Shown piece after piece: positions 1-8,246 of a DNA stretch of 64,000 nt. How positions within the stretch are numbered: the stretch's first letter is position 1; each line of letters opens with the position of its first letter. This DNA comes from Parvibaculum sp041688015 (GTDB taxonomy: Bacteria; Pseudomonadota; Alphaproteobacteria; Parvibaculales; Parvibaculaceae): contig JBDNIY010000009.1 of NCBI GenBank assembly GCA_041688015.1, positions 148,484 through 212,483 on the forward strand. The letters are read 5' to 3'. The position numbers and the translations under genes were made by a program. Below the pieces are notes generated by a model. The model made no database searches. It was given only the letters and a program-made list of their open reading frames with translations, and was not told the DNA's origin.

Positions 1-769
1 AGGTGCGCTCGCTCATGCGCGCCACGCTGGCCAGATGCGGCACGGTGAGGTCGGCGCGTGGGTTCTCGATGATATAGCTGCACACAAGGGCGATGCGTTC
101 ATCGTCCACGGCTTGGGCGGCAAGCTGCGCTGAAAATTGTGATTGCCCGCCCGGTCGCATCAGATACATCACATGCTGACGCGCAATGGACAGTGCCATC
201 TCCCGGCCCAAATCAAGTTCGATCAACGCCAGCGCGAGGTCCATGCCCGTCGTCACACCCGCCGATGTCCAGATGTTTCCGTCGCGCAGAAAAATAGCAT
301 CATCATCGACGATGACAGCGGGGTAATCCCGCTTCAGCCGTGCTGCAAAAGCCCAATGCGTCGTCGCCCGCTTGCCGTCGAGCAATCCAGCTGCCGCCAG
401 CAAAATCGCACCGGTGCAAATCGACACGGTGCGCGCTGCACGGACCGAGGCCCGGTAGATGAAGGCAAGCAGCTTTGCGTCTTTTTCTCTGGCTCGACTG
501 CCCGCGCCACCCGACACCATGAATGTGTCCACGCCCGCCAAATCATCATCTGAAATTTCGTCGATCGCCCGCGTCGCAAAAAGCGTCAGCCCGGACGTCG
601 TCGTCATCGGCCCGGCGCGTGGTGCCACCAGCTCCACCACATAGGCAGGCTTGCCTTCTGGCGTCAGCGCGGAGGCCAAAACTTCCAGCGGCCCGACAAT
701 GTCGAGGATCTGCGCGGCATCATAGCCAAGCATCATCACGCGCCGAGGCGGGGAGGCATCTTGTGTCAT
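1..769 (-). CDS. GlxA-family transcriptional regulator (DJ-1/PfpI + AraC HTH), 3' end outside window
   Basis: I translated the minus strand from the ATG at 769: an open frame runs without a stop to the window edge (256 codons). The first ~190 residues are a DJ-1/PfpI-like amidotransferase fold (ILDIVGPLEVLASAL near residues 20-34, then ICTGAILLAAAGLLDGKRAT near 118-137 followed by THW, the usual nucleophile-elbow region). The last visible residues (LTVPHLASVARMSERT) are the first helix-turn-helix of an AraC domain. The family comprises cytoplasmic activators or repressors; the effector cannot be predicted. It ends the minus-strand group facing the acyl-CoA genes, separated from the next gene by a bidirectional terminator. 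Confidence 0.85.
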   Translation of the reverse strand, partial: MTQDASPPRRVMMLGYDAAQILDIVGPLEVLASALTPEGKPAYVVELVAPRAGPMTTTSGLTLFATRAIDEISDDDLAGVDTFMVSGGAGSRAREKDAKLLAFIYRASVRAARTVSICTGAILLAAAGLLDGKRATTHWAFAARLKRDYPAVIVDDDAIFLRDGNIWTSAGVTTGMDLALALIELDLGREMALSIARQHVMYLMRPGGQSQFSAQLAAQAVDDERIALVCSYIIENPRADLTVPHLASVARMSERT

Positions 770-853
770 GCCCTGAGATTAGCCCGCCAGCAGCAGTGCG
801 CCATTGGCAATCAATAGGCCTTGCAATCGCTTGTTCATCTCATCCCCAGATAT

Positions 854-886
854 GAAAAAGGCGGGAGTGTCTCTCCCGCCTTTTTC
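854..886. terminator. Bidirectional Rho-independent terminator
   Basis: A perfect 14-bp inverted repeat (854-867 and 873-886) with a 5-nt loop. The arms begin with an A run and end with a T run, so it can terminate on either strand. It overlaps the stop codon of the MaoC gene at 885. Confidence 0.85.
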
Positions 887-1742
887 ATGCTTTCAAAGTG
901 CACTTGCCGTTATTGATGACCACCACATCGCGTTCTTTCACGCGGGCGCGGAACGACGCGATATTGCCGTCCTTCCAGATATCGACCGCAATCGTCTCGC
1001 CGGGAAATACGGGCGACGAAAACCGCACATCAAAGCCGGTGATCTTCGTCGGGTCATAGTTGCAAACCGCCGACGAAATAAGCGCTCGGCAGCAAGAGCC
1101 ATAAGTGCAGAGCCCATGCAGGATCGGGCGCGGAAAGCCCGCCGCCTTAGCAATCTCTGGGTCTGCGTGCAGCGGATTGCGGTCGCCTGACAGGCGATAA
1201 ATCAAAGCCTGATCGGGCCGCGTATTAACCTCCACCGTCGTGTCGGGCTTGCGCTCCGGCATGGTGTGGGGTACTGGCGCGCCTTCGCGCGGGCCACCAA
1301 AGCCGCCATCGCCGCGCGCAAATGTCGTGCCCTGCATGGTGCAGAGCTTGTCGCCGGTTTTCTTGTCGGTGATATTCGTCTCCGAAACGAGGATCGCGCC
1401 TTTATCCGCGCCCTTGTCCCAGACGCCAACGACATGGCTGTCCACGCTGATCGTGGTGGCGATGGGCAGCGGCTTGTGCAGCGTCAGCTTTTGTTCGCCA
1501 TGCACCACCATCAGATAATTGATGCCGCTATCGCGCATCCCGCCCGCGCCCCAGGCGATCACGCTCGCCATGGTCGGCACGGTGACAAGGCCCTTTTCAT
1601 AAACGAAAGGCAGTTCCTTGGTGTTCATCGGGTCACGCCCAAAGCCGATCCCCAGCGCATAAAGCATCGTCTCGCGGTCGGTATAGGTAAATTCCTGCCC
1701 CGACGATTTCGACGCCATCAGTTTTTCGTAATCAATCGCCAT
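885..1742 (-). CDS. MaoC-family enoyl-CoA hydratase (2-enoyl-CoA hydratase 2 type)
   Basis: 285 residues from the ATG at 1742, chosen because GGGAGG lies 6-7 bases upstream; an in-frame ATG 27 bases further up lacks such a site. This is a double hotdog protein: an N-terminal degenerate hotdog and a C-terminal MaoC hotdog with the hydratase-2 signature around IYRLSGDRNPLHADPEIAK and GFPRPILHGLCTYG (catalytic Asp/His are in this region in the family). The length fits bacterial homologues of the hydratase half of eukaryotic multifunctional enzyme 2. Such enzymes hydrate trans-2-enoyl-CoA to (R)-3-hydroxyacyl-CoA. The neighbours (thioesterases, thiolase, acyl-CoA dehydrogenases) support a role in acyl-CoA breakdown, possibly of branched or steroid-like chains. 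Confidence 0.85.
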   Translation of the reverse strand: MAIDYEKLMASKSSGQEFTYTDRETMLYALGIGFGRDPMNTKELPFVYEKGLVTVPTMASVIAWGAGGMRDSGINYLMVVHGEQKLTLHKPLPIATTISVDSHVVGVWDKGADKGAILVSETNITDKKTGDKLCTMQGTTFARGDGGFGGPREGAPVPHTMPERKPDTTVEVNTRPDQALIYRLSGDRNPLHADPEIAKAAGFPRPILHGLCTYGSCCRALISSAVCNYDPTKITGFDVRFSSPVFPGETIAVDIWKDGNIASFRARVKERDVVVINNGKCTLKA

Positions 1743-1829
1743 TGCGGCCTCCCTGAATTTTGTTTTCAATTTTTAGATCGCCTTCACTCGATCAAGTCGG
1801 GTGAAGGCGATGAGAGAAGGGCTTCGCCC

Positions 1830-2240
1830 TCACATCCCCTTGGGCATCTGCGGCAATCCCTCGGTCATATGCGCCCAAGGCTGTGCTGACGATGCATAGA
1901 GAATAACCCCGGGCGTGAAGCCTGCAGGCTCGTCCAGCGTGCCCGCCTTGATCACCCAGATTTGCGGGGCGGATTCGACGTCGCTCAGCACCTGCGTGCC
2001 GCAATCAGCGCAGAATTTGCGCGTCACGTTCATGCCACTGTCGCCTTTTTTGGTATAACCCTTGAGCGTGCCTTTAGTGATTTTCAGCGCGTCGCGCCCC
2101 ACGATCACCAGCGAAGCCGGTTCGCCGCCCGAGACATATTGGCAATCGCGGCAATGGCAAAACGCCGAGCCCGATGGTTCGCCTGTCGCTTCATAGCGGA
2201 TCGCCCCGCAAAGGCAGCCGCCTGTAAATGATGCTGTCAT
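1830..2240 (-). CDS. GFA/CENP-V family zinc protein
   Basis: 136 residues from the ATG at 2240, preceded by GGGAGGACA at good spacing. The Cys pattern is typical of the GFA fold: GGCLCGAIRYE at the start (CxC), FCHCRDCQYVSG near residue 30 (CxCxxC) and FCADCGTQV near residue 75 (CxxC). The family binds structural zinc; a few members act on S-hydroxymethylglutathione, but most have unknown substrates, so I give no specific reaction. It is co-directional with the MaoC gene downstream and the thioesterase pair upstream. Confidence 0.85.
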   Translation of the reverse strand: MTASFTGGCLCGAIRYEATGEPSGSAFCHCRDCQYVSGGEPASLVIVGRDALKITKGTLKGYTKKGDSGMNVTRKFCADCGTQVLSDVESAPQIWVIKAGTLDEPAGFTPGVILYASSAQPWAHMTEGLPQMPKGM

Positions 2241-2286
2241 GTGTTTGTCCTCCCTGAGTTCTTTGAGAGGAAGCCTAGTGCGTGGG

Positions 2287-2757
2287 CTAGCGCTCGCCAA
2301 GCACCTTCCACAGGCTTGTTGCCGTCATCACCGGCTCACCGCCAACCGTGAAGACGGCAGAGACAAACATCACGGCGCGTGTTTTCTTTTCCACCTTCGT
2401 GCGGATCTCAATAATGTCACCACGCTGCGCATCGCCGAGGAAACTCGCCTGCAAACTCATGGTGACGCAGGGTTTGCCGCCCGATCCGCGCCAGGCAGCG
2501 CCGCCAAGAAACGCATCGGCAAAGGTCATCATCATGCCCTCATGCACGCTGCCATCAGCGCGTAGGTGCCGCTCATCGGCAATAAAAGCTGCCACACGGG
2601 CGCCGTCTGCCTCTTCACGCTCAAATAGCGGCCCCATCAGCGCTTCAAACGGATCATGCAGTTCCTGCGCGGTAAAACCTTGAGGAGCGTCCACCTCGAC
2701 AGGCGAGGGGATGGCGGTGCGCGTGCGGGGCGCGCTGCCCGTCTCGCCCTCGGTCAT
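2287..2757 (-). CDS. PaaI-type hotdog thioesterase (second of a pair)
   Basis: 156 residues, a single hotdog domain with the PaaI-like segment RADGSVHEGMMMTFADAFLG (residues ~68-87) and a C-terminal strand region FVSAVFTVGGEPVMTATSLW. The family hydrolyses acyl- or aryl-CoA thioesters in the cytoplasm. Its ATG at 2757 overlaps the stop of the upstream thioesterase by 4 bp (ATGA), so the two are translationally coupled. The two proteins share the hotdog core but diverge clearly, suggesting a heteromer or two substrate ranges. Confidence 0.8.
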   Translation of the reverse strand: MTEGETGSAPRTRTAIPSPVEVDAPQGFTAQELHDPFEALMGPLFEREEADGARVAAFIADERHLRADGSVHEGMMMTFADAFLGGAAWRGSGGKPCVTMSLQASFLGDAQRGDIIEIRTKVEKKTRAVMFVSAVFTVGGEPVMTATSLWKVLGER

Positions 2758-3179
2758 CGCTCAGTCACCTTCACCGCATAGACCCCCGTTGCCGTCATCA
2801 ACACACGTTTGCCAACGGTGAGCGTGCCGGACATGAAGAGAACGCTGCGTGTCGCACGCGTAATGGTGGTGCGCCCCTCGACCTGTTCGCCCGTTTCGCC
2901 CGCGCTGACAAAATCACAATTGAGCGACAGCGGCCGCGCTTTTGCGCCTTCTGTCTTGGCTGCTGCGGCCATCTGGGCTGCCTCGCCCATCACAATCGCC
3001 ATCAGGCCCATCATCATGCCGCCATGCAGCCGCCCATCGCCGTTGAGGTGTTGGTCTGCAATATCGAACAGAAAAAGCGGGCCATCCGCGTCCGTTCCGC
3101 CCATCACAGGCCCGGCAAAACCGGCAAAACCCTGAGTTTGTAAGGGAGAAAAGCCGGTCGGAATGGGGCGAGGGGTCAT
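2754..3179 (-). CDS. PaaI-type hotdog thioesterase (first of a pair)
   Basis: 141 residues, one hotdog domain. The signature NGDGRLHGGMMMGLMAIVMG sits at about residues 46-65 and the end (LFMSGTLTVGKRVLMTATGVY) matches the paralogue downstream. A GGGGGGAGG stretch at 3200-3208 (plus-strand numbering) is on the wrong strand for this gene; no strong ribosome site is evident, and the ATG at 3179 is chosen because it begins the conserved reading. It is likely the head of a minus-strand operon running through the MaoC gene. Confidence 0.8.
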   Translation of the reverse strand: MTPRPIPTGFSPLQTQGFAGFAGPVMGGTDADGPLFLFDIADQHLNGDGRLHGGMMMGLMAIVMGEAAQMAAAAKTEGAKARPLSLNCDFVSAGETGEQVEGRTTITRATRSVLFMSGTLTVGKRVLMTATGVYAVKVTER

Positions 3180-3317
3180 GCCTGTTACTCTTGAATTCGG
3201 GGGGAGGAGCTGAAGATGCCCCTGTCTAATGCCCCAAAGCGGTGAGCGAAAGAGGCAAAACGCAGCAGATCGCTTCGCTTAGGCCCGCCCGCCTGTGCAT
3301 TTTCGTTCAGGGGGGGT

Positions 3318-3380
3318 ACCATAAACGCTGCGGCAGGCGGGAGATTCCTCTTTCTAAAGCCCATCCGGGACGTTTATGGT
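3318..3380. promoter_or_regulatory. Inverted repeat upstream of thiolase gene
   Basis: ACCATAAACG at 3318-3327 is repeated as its exact complement at 3371-3380 with 43 bases between. It lies in the 290-bp divergent space between the thioesterase gene and the thiolase gene. It could be a two-site operator or a leader hairpin; nothing else identifies its protein partner. Confidence 0.35.
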
Positions 3381-3470
3381 GCGCCCAACAGCAGTCCGCC
3401 CCACCCAAGCAAGCAGCCGTAAGGCGAAGGGGGCGGGTCAGAATTTTCAAACGCTCCCCGGAGGACTCCC

Positions 3471-4670
3471 ATGAGAGAAGCAGTCATCGTCTCCACCGCA
3501 CGCACCGGCCTTGCAAAGTCCGGCCGCGGCGGCTTCAACAACACGCATGGCGCAGCCATGGGTGGCCATGCCATCCAGCACGCCATCGCGCGCGCCGGCA
3601 TTGATCCCGCCGAAGTCGAAGACGTCGCCATGGGTTGCGGCAGCCCCGAAGGCGCCACCGGCATGAACATCGGCCGTTTGGCCGCTCTCTGGGCCGGTTG
3701 CCCCGTCACCACATCGGGTTTCACGGTCAGCCGTTTCTGCTCGTCGGGCCTCAACTCCATTGCCGTTGCGGCAGGCCGCGTCGTCAACGAAGACGTCCCG
3801 ATCATGATCGGCGCTGGCGTTGAATCGATCTCGCTCGTCTCGATGGGGGGCATCAACACTAAGAACATCACGGAAGAAAAGCTGTTGGGCGAATACCCCG
3901 CGCTTTGGATGCCGATGATCGAAACCGCCGACATCGTTGCCAAGCATTACAACATCAGCCGCGAACATCAGGACGAATATTCCCTACGCAGCCAGCAGCG
4001 CACAGCCGCCGCTCAGGCCGAAGGCAAGTTCAAGGACGAAATCGTTCCGATGAAGACCAAGATGAAGGTCGTCAACAAGGAAACGAAGGAAGAATCCTTC
4101 GTCGATTACACCGTGGATCGCGACGAATGCAATCGCCCCGAAACCACGCTTGAAGGCCTCGCCTCGTTGAAGCCCGTGCGCGGCGAAGGCAACTTCGTCA
4201 CCGCCGGCAACGCCTCGCAGCTCTCCGATGGCGCCGCCGCCGTCGTCGTCATGGAACGCAAGGAAGCTGAAAAGCGCAACCTCGCGCCGCTCGGCATCTT
4301 CCGTGGTTTTGCGGTTGCCGGTTGCGAGCCCGACGAAATGGGTATCGGTCCCGTCTTCGCTGTGCCGCGTCTGCTGGCGCGCCACGGCCTCAAGGTTGAC
4401 GACATCGACCTGTGGGAATTGAACGAAGCCTTCGCGAGCCAGTGCCTTTACGCGCGCGATCGTCTCGGCATCGACCCTGAAAAATACAACGTCAATGGCG
4501 GCTCGATCTCCATCGGCCATCCTTTCGGCATGACCGGCGCGCGTTGCACCGGCCACATCTTGCTCGAAGCTCAGCGTCGCAAGGCCGCTGGCCAGAAGCT
4601 CAAATACGGCGTCGTCACCATGTGCATCGGCGGCGGCATGGGCGCAGCCGGTCTGTTCGAATTCGCCTAA
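3471..4670 (+). CDS. Acetyl-CoA acyltransferase (thiolase)
   Basis: 399 residues, standard thiolase length. The ATG at 3471 follows GGAGGA by 5-6 bases. Catalytic elements are all visible: the nucleophile Cys90 in VSRFCSSGLNS, His350 in ISIGHPFGMTGAR and the second catalytic Cys near 385 in VTMCIGGGMGAAG. The enzyme cleaves 3-ketoacyl-CoA to acetyl-CoA plus a shortened acyl-CoA (last step of beta-oxidation), although biosynthetic members share these motifs. Nearby acyl-CoA dehydrogenases and hydratases argue for the degradative role. Confidence 0.9.
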   Translation: MREAVIVSTARTGLAKSGRGGFNNTHGAAMGGHAIQHAIARAGIDPAEVEDVAMGCGSPEGATGMNIGRLAALWAGCPVTTSGFTVSRFCSSGLNSIAVAAGRVVNEDVPIMIGAGVESISLVSMGGINTKNITEEKLLGEYPALWMPMIETADIVAKHYNISREHQDEYSLRSQQRTAAAQAEGKFKDEIVPMKTKMKVVNKETKEESFVDYTVDRDECNRPETTLEGLASLKPVRGEGNFVTAGNASQLSDGAAAVVVMERKEAEKRNLAPLGIFRGFAVAGCEPDEMGIGPVFAVPRLLARHGLKVDDIDLWELNEAFASQCLYARDRLGIDPEKYNVNGGSISIGHPFGMTGARCTGHILLEAQRRKAAGQKLKYGVVTMCIGGGMGAAGLFEFA

Positions 4671-4671
4671 G

Positions 4672-4716
4672 ACCTCATGCCTTGAGGAGGCGCGCTTGCG
4701 CCGTCTCGAAGGACGA
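4672..4716. repeat. Dispersed repeat family C, copy 1
   Basis: A short intergenic element of the form CCTCATGCCT...GGAGGCGC...TTGCGCCGTCTCGAAGGACGA. Related copies occur near 18190, 19862, 25439 and 25508. The inner part folds as GGCGC/GCGCC. Confidence 0.6.
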
Positions 4717-4723
4717 CCAATCA

Positions 4724-4754
4724 GGCCCGCGGGGAAACTCGCGGGCCTTTTTTC
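4724..4754 (+). terminator. Rho-independent terminator of the thiolase gene
   Basis: An 8-bp GC stem (GGCCCGCG at 4724-4731 with CGCGGGCC at 4740-4747) followed directly by a T run. Confidence 0.85.
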
Positions 4755-4773
4755 TGTTTCACCTAAAATAAAA

Positions 4774-4858
4774 GCTGTCATCCCGGCCTTGTGCCGGGAT
4801 CCAGAACCGCAAATTCAGTGCAAGCGACACTGGACCCCGGCACAAGGCCGGGGTGACA
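4774..4858. repeat. Dispersed palindromic repeat family B, copy 1
   Basis: Two facing units, each with a CCCGGCCTTGTGCCGGG-like hairpin, joined by about 40 bases and bounded by GTCATCCC / GGGGTGAC. Similar copies lie near 16871, 17994 and 23966, all between host genes. Confidence 0.65.
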
Positions 4859-4883
4859 ATAAGAGAAAGCAGGAGAAAACCCC

Positions 4884-5321
4884 ATGCGCCATTTTGATGA
4901 TTTCACAGTCGGCGAACGTCACGACATCCCCGCCACCTACGAGATGACGGAATCCGAAATCGTCTCTTTCGCTAGTAAATGGGACCCCCAACCCTTCCAC
5001 ATCGACCGCGCTGCTGCCGCCAAATCCATCTACGGCACGCTGACCGCCTGCGGCACCCACATCCAAGCCGTCGTCCTCTTCCTCGCCGCCCGTCTGCCCG
5101 AAGAAACCGCCGTGCTGGGCGCGCTCGGCTATGACGAAGTCCGTTTCCATAAACCCGCCAAACTCGAGGACACATTGCGCCTCGTCATCGAGTGCATCGA
5201 GACAAAACCCTCGTCCTCCAAACCCGACCGCGGCATCGTCAAAAATCGCCACGTCCTGATGAACCAGAACAGCGAGATCGTCTTTACACAAACGACAACG
5301 CTGCTGATCAAAAGACGATAG
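4884..5321 (+). CDS. MaoC-family (R)-specific enoyl-CoA hydratase-like protein
   Basis: 145 residues, a single MaoC hotdog. The catalytic-type segment is FASKWDPQPFHIDRAAA near residues 31-47 (Asp and His in the family motif), followed by TACGTHIQAVV. An AGGAGAA ribosome site lies upstream of the ATG at 4884. Single-domain members hydrate short or medium enoyl-CoAs or related thioesters. The C-terminal third (KNRHVLMNQNSEIVFTQTTT) fits the hotdog strands. It stands alone on the plus strand between two repeats. Confidence 0.8.
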   Translation: MRHFDDFTVGERHDIPATYEMTESEIVSFASKWDPQPFHIDRAAAAKSIYGTLTACGTHIQAVVLFLAARLPEETAVLGALGYDEVRFHKPAKLEDTLRLVIECIETKPSSSKPDRGIVKNRHVLMNQNSEIVFTQTTTLLIKRR

Positions 5322-5334
5322 CCCTTTGTCTTAG

Positions 5335-5362
5335 TCCCCTCCCCCCTCAAAAGGGGGAGGGC
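5335..5362. repeat. Dispersed repeat family A, copy 1
   Basis: CCCCTCCCCCC-TCAAAA-GGGGGAGGG hairpin, the core of a repeat family seen in eight host intergenic spaces of this window. Confidence 0.6.
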
Positions 5363-5376
5363 CAGTAGCCCAACCC

Positions 5377-6579
5377 TCAAAGCCCCAGCACTAGCTTCGC
5401 CATGATGCCGCGCTGAATTTCGTTCGATCCGCCATAGATCGAGGCCGCCCGATTGTTGAGATATTTCGGCATCGCCGTCATGCCATAGGCGGGCCCGACA
5501 GGCTCCACGTTCGACCCCGGCGCGCGCGCCGCCATTTGCTCGACATTGGCATAGTAGGCAAGCGCCTCCACCGCCAACTCGTCAATTGCTTGCGTCATCT
5601 CCGTGCCACGCGTCTTGAGCATCGAGGATGCTGGTCCCGGACTGCCCGTCCGCGCGATTTCGGCCATCACCCGATGCTCGGTCACTTCCATCGCCTTGAC
5701 CGAAATTTCCACCTCGTCGAGCCTGCGCCGAAAGGCGGGCTCCTCGATCAGTCGCGCGTCCGTATCGCCATGTTCGGCCTTGGCGATTGCGCGCACTTTC
5801 TCGACGCCAACGCCAAGGGCTGCCGCGTAAGCGCCACCGCGTTCAAACTCCAGCAGATATTTTGCGACCGTCCAGCCGTCATTTTCTGGGCCGACGCGAT
5901 TGGCTTTGGGCACGCGCACATCATCAAAGAACACTTGGTTCACTTCATGCTCGCCCGCCAGCGTGATGATCGGCTCGACCTTGAGGCCGGGCGTGTCCAT
6001 CTCAAGCAGAATAAACGTGATGCCCTGTTGCGGCTTGCCTTCTGTGCTGGTGCGCACAAGGCAAAACATGCGATTGGCAAAATGCGCATGCGTCGTCCAT
6101 ATCTTCGAGCCGTTCAGCACATAGTCGTCACCGTCGCTCACCGCACGCAATTGCAGCGAGGCAAGGTCGGACCCTGAGCCGGGTTCAGAATAGCCCTGAC
6201 ACCAATAGTCTTCGCCCGCCAGCATCCGCGGCAGAAAAAAATCTTTCTGCTCTTGCGTGCCATATTTCATCAACACAGGCGCACACATGCGCAAGCCCAT
6301 GGGCGAAAGATGCGGTGTGCCATAGCGCGCGCATTCCGACGACCAGATATATTTTTGCATGTCGCTCCAGCCGGTGCCGCCATATTCAACCGGCCAGTTC
6401 GGCGCGACCCAGCCCTTCTTGTGCAAGATTTTTTGCCACTTCAAGTTCCACTCTTTATCCGTGAAAACGCTGGTGGTCAGCGAGCCTGCGTCTTTCAATT
6501 TGGGTGTCAGATTGTCATCGAGAAATTGCCGCACCTCGTCGCGAAATGCCGCGTCCGCGCCCGTGAAATGAAGGTCCAT
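5377..6579 (-). CDS. Acyl-CoA dehydrogenase
   Basis: 400 residues from the ATG at 6579, where homology to the downstream paralogue starts (MDLHFTGADAAFRDEVRQFL); an earlier ATG adds 19 low-quality residues. The family order is visible: N-terminal helices, the beta domain with CQGYSEPGSGSDLASLQ near 126-142, and a C-terminal helical bundle ending IYGGSNEIQRGIMAKLVLGL. It uses FAD to oxidise acyl-CoA to 2-enoyl-CoA, passing electrons to ETF. It resembles FadE-type subunits that in some actinobacteria and proteobacteria form heteromers for bulky (steroid-like) CoA esters; whether this pair does so is inference. Confidence 0.9.
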   Translation of the reverse strand: MDLHFTGADAAFRDEVRQFLDDNLTPKLKDAGSLTTSVFTDKEWNLKWQKILHKKGWVAPNWPVEYGGTGWSDMQKYIWSSECARYGTPHLSPMGLRMCAPVLMKYGTQEQKDFFLPRMLAGEDYWCQGYSEPGSGSDLASLQLRAVSDGDDYVLNGSKIWTTHAHFANRMFCLVRTSTEGKPQQGITFILLEMDTPGLKVEPIITLAGEHEVNQVFFDDVRVPKANRVGPENDGWTVAKYLLEFERGGAYAAALGVGVEKVRAIAKAEHGDTDARLIEEPAFRRRLDEVEISVKAMEVTEHRVMAEIARTGSPGPASSMLKTRGTEMTQAIDELAVEALAYYANVEQMAARAPGSNVEPVGPAYGMTAMPKYLNNRAASIYGGSNEIQRGIMAKLVLGL

Positions 6580-6617
6580 AGGTTTCCGCCTGTTTTGAAG
6601 TGTGTTGCTGCGTTGAG

Positions 6618-6762
6618 CCTTTCCCCTCCACACCAATCCTTTTTGCGCCTACGCGCAATGTGAGGGGGAGGGCTAAGGTGGGGGGCTTCTTCGCAAAACC
6701 TCTACCGTCATACACCCCCTCTAGCCCTCCCCCCTCAAAAGGGGGAGGGTTGGGAGGGTGAG
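6618..6762. repeat. Dispersed repeat family A, copy 2 (long form)
   Basis: Two facing family-A cores (around 6660-6690 and 6720-6750) with an internal CTTCGCAAAA segment; the same arrangement occurs near 19720 and 26954. It separates the two acyl-CoA dehydrogenase genes. Confidence 0.6.
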
Positions 6763-6767
6763 GACCA

Positions 6768-7979
6768 TCAAAGCCCCAGCACAGCCTTCGCCATGATGTT
6801 GCGCTGAACCTCGTTCGAGCCGCCAAAAATCGACGAGGCCCGCGTGTTGAGATATTTAGGCATGACCATCAATGTGTGGTCAGGCCCAACCGGCGCGACA
6901 TTGGAGCCCCATGTGCGAGCCTCCATCACGTCCGGTTCGGCGTAAAAGGCAATCGCCTCAACGCCAAGCTCGGTAATCTTCTGGCTCGTATCCGCGCCGC
7001 GCAGCTTGATGATCGAGGCCGCAGCGCCGGGGTTCTGCCCGTTGGACAATGACGCCATGATGCGATGCTCAGTAAATTCCACCGCCGTCACTTCCACATC
7101 CGTCTCGTCGATCTTGCGGCGGAAGGCTGGATCATCGATCAGGCGTGTGCCGTCGCTGCTATGTTCAGTGCCCGCCACCACTTTCAGCTTGTTGAGCGAG
7201 TTGCGCAGGTTGGCGCCATGCGCTGCCCCGCCGCGTTCAAACTCCAGCAGATATTTGGCCACCGTCCAGCCGTTGTTTTCCGCGCCAACCAGATTTTTTT
7301 TGGGCACGCGTACATCGTCAAAGAACACCTGATTGACCTCATGGTCGCCCGCCAGCGTGATGATCGGGTCCACCTTGATGCCCTTGGCATGAAAGTCATC
7401 GATCAAAATAAAGCTGATGCCTTGCTGCTTCTTTTCAGCGTTGGGGTTGGTGCGCACAAGGCAGAACATCTTGTTGGATTGATGTGCGCCCGTGGTCCAG
7501 AGCTTCGTGCCGTTGATCACATAGTCATCGCCGTCCAGCACCGCCTTGCATTGTAGGGATGCCAAGTCCGAGCCCGAACCGGGTTCTGAATAGCCCTGAC
7601 ACCACCAGTCTTCGCCGTCCAGAATACGCGGCAGATAATAAGCCTGCTGTTCCTTCGTGCCGTGGCCCATCAGCGTCGGGCCAACCATTGAGAGACCCAT
7701 GTTCGAGCTCGCAGGCGCACCCGCAGCGGCGCATTCCGAGGCCCAGAGGAAACGCTGCATCACGGTCCAGCCCGTGCCACCAAATTCTTTGGGCCAGCTT
7801 GGGGCCGCCCAGCCGCGCGCATTGAGGCGGCGCAGCCATTCCACGCGCAAATCCTGATCCGACAGAATGCCCGGTGTCAGGCGCGCATGCGCCTTTAACT
7901 CGTCACTCAGATTGTCATTGAGAAAAGCCCGCACTTCGTCACGAAACGCGACATCCTCTGACCGCATGGCAAGGTCCAT
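6768..7979 (-). CDS. Acyl-CoA dehydrogenase (paralogue of its neighbour)
   Basis: 403 residues, clearly related to the gene at 5377-6579 along the whole length (shared CQGYSEPGSGSDLASLQ, ITLAGDHEVNQVFFDDVRVP and GGSNEVQRNIMAKAVLGL). The ATG at 7979 aligns with the paralogue's start. FAD-dependent dehydrogenation of acyl-CoA. Two tandem diverged copies in the same direction suggest duplication and either a heteromer or split substrate ranges. Confidence 0.9.
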   Translation of the reverse strand: MDLAMRSEDVAFRDEVRAFLNDNLSDELKAHARLTPGILSDQDLRVEWLRRLNARGWAAPSWPKEFGGTGWTVMQRFLWASECAAAGAPASSNMGLSMVGPTLMGHGTKEQQAYYLPRILDGEDWWCQGYSEPGSGSDLASLQCKAVLDGDDYVINGTKLWTTGAHQSNKMFCLVRTNPNAEKKQQGISFILIDDFHAKGIKVDPIITLAGDHEVNQVFFDDVRVPKKNLVGAENNGWTVAKYLLEFERGGAAHGANLRNSLNKLKVVAGTEHSSDGTRLIDDPAFRRKIDETDVEVTAVEFTEHRIMASLSNGQNPGAAASIIKLRGADTSQKITELGVEAIAFYAEPDVMEARTWGSNVAPVGPDHTLMVMPKYLNTRASSIFGGSNEVQRNIMAKAVLGL

Positions 7980-8246
7980 TGTATTCTCCCTATTTTAGGC
8001 TCGGACGTTCTTCGGACGCCGTAATGATTGGCACCTTGGCGGTGCTTTATCCTACAGTATAACCGCGCTGCCATGTCGGTCTATGACTTTACACTTTTCT
8101 CATCGCTTGCCACCAGCCGGGCTCGCCATCGGTCTGGCCGGTTGCGGTTCGTGTTATTTGTTGCCTCATCGTCCCAAATTCTGCACTCCAGCCCAACCGC
8201 ACCTCAAACCCAACAGCACCTCAAAAAAAGAGTCTTCAGACCTCGC

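Noticed and set aside
143..553. Plus-strand open frame of 136 codons
   Set aside because: It is the shadow of the intact GlxA-type gene on the minus strand.
8028..8246. N-terminal extension of the K+/H+ antiporter
   Set aside because: 73 non-membrane residues before the first helix and no ribosome site at 8028.
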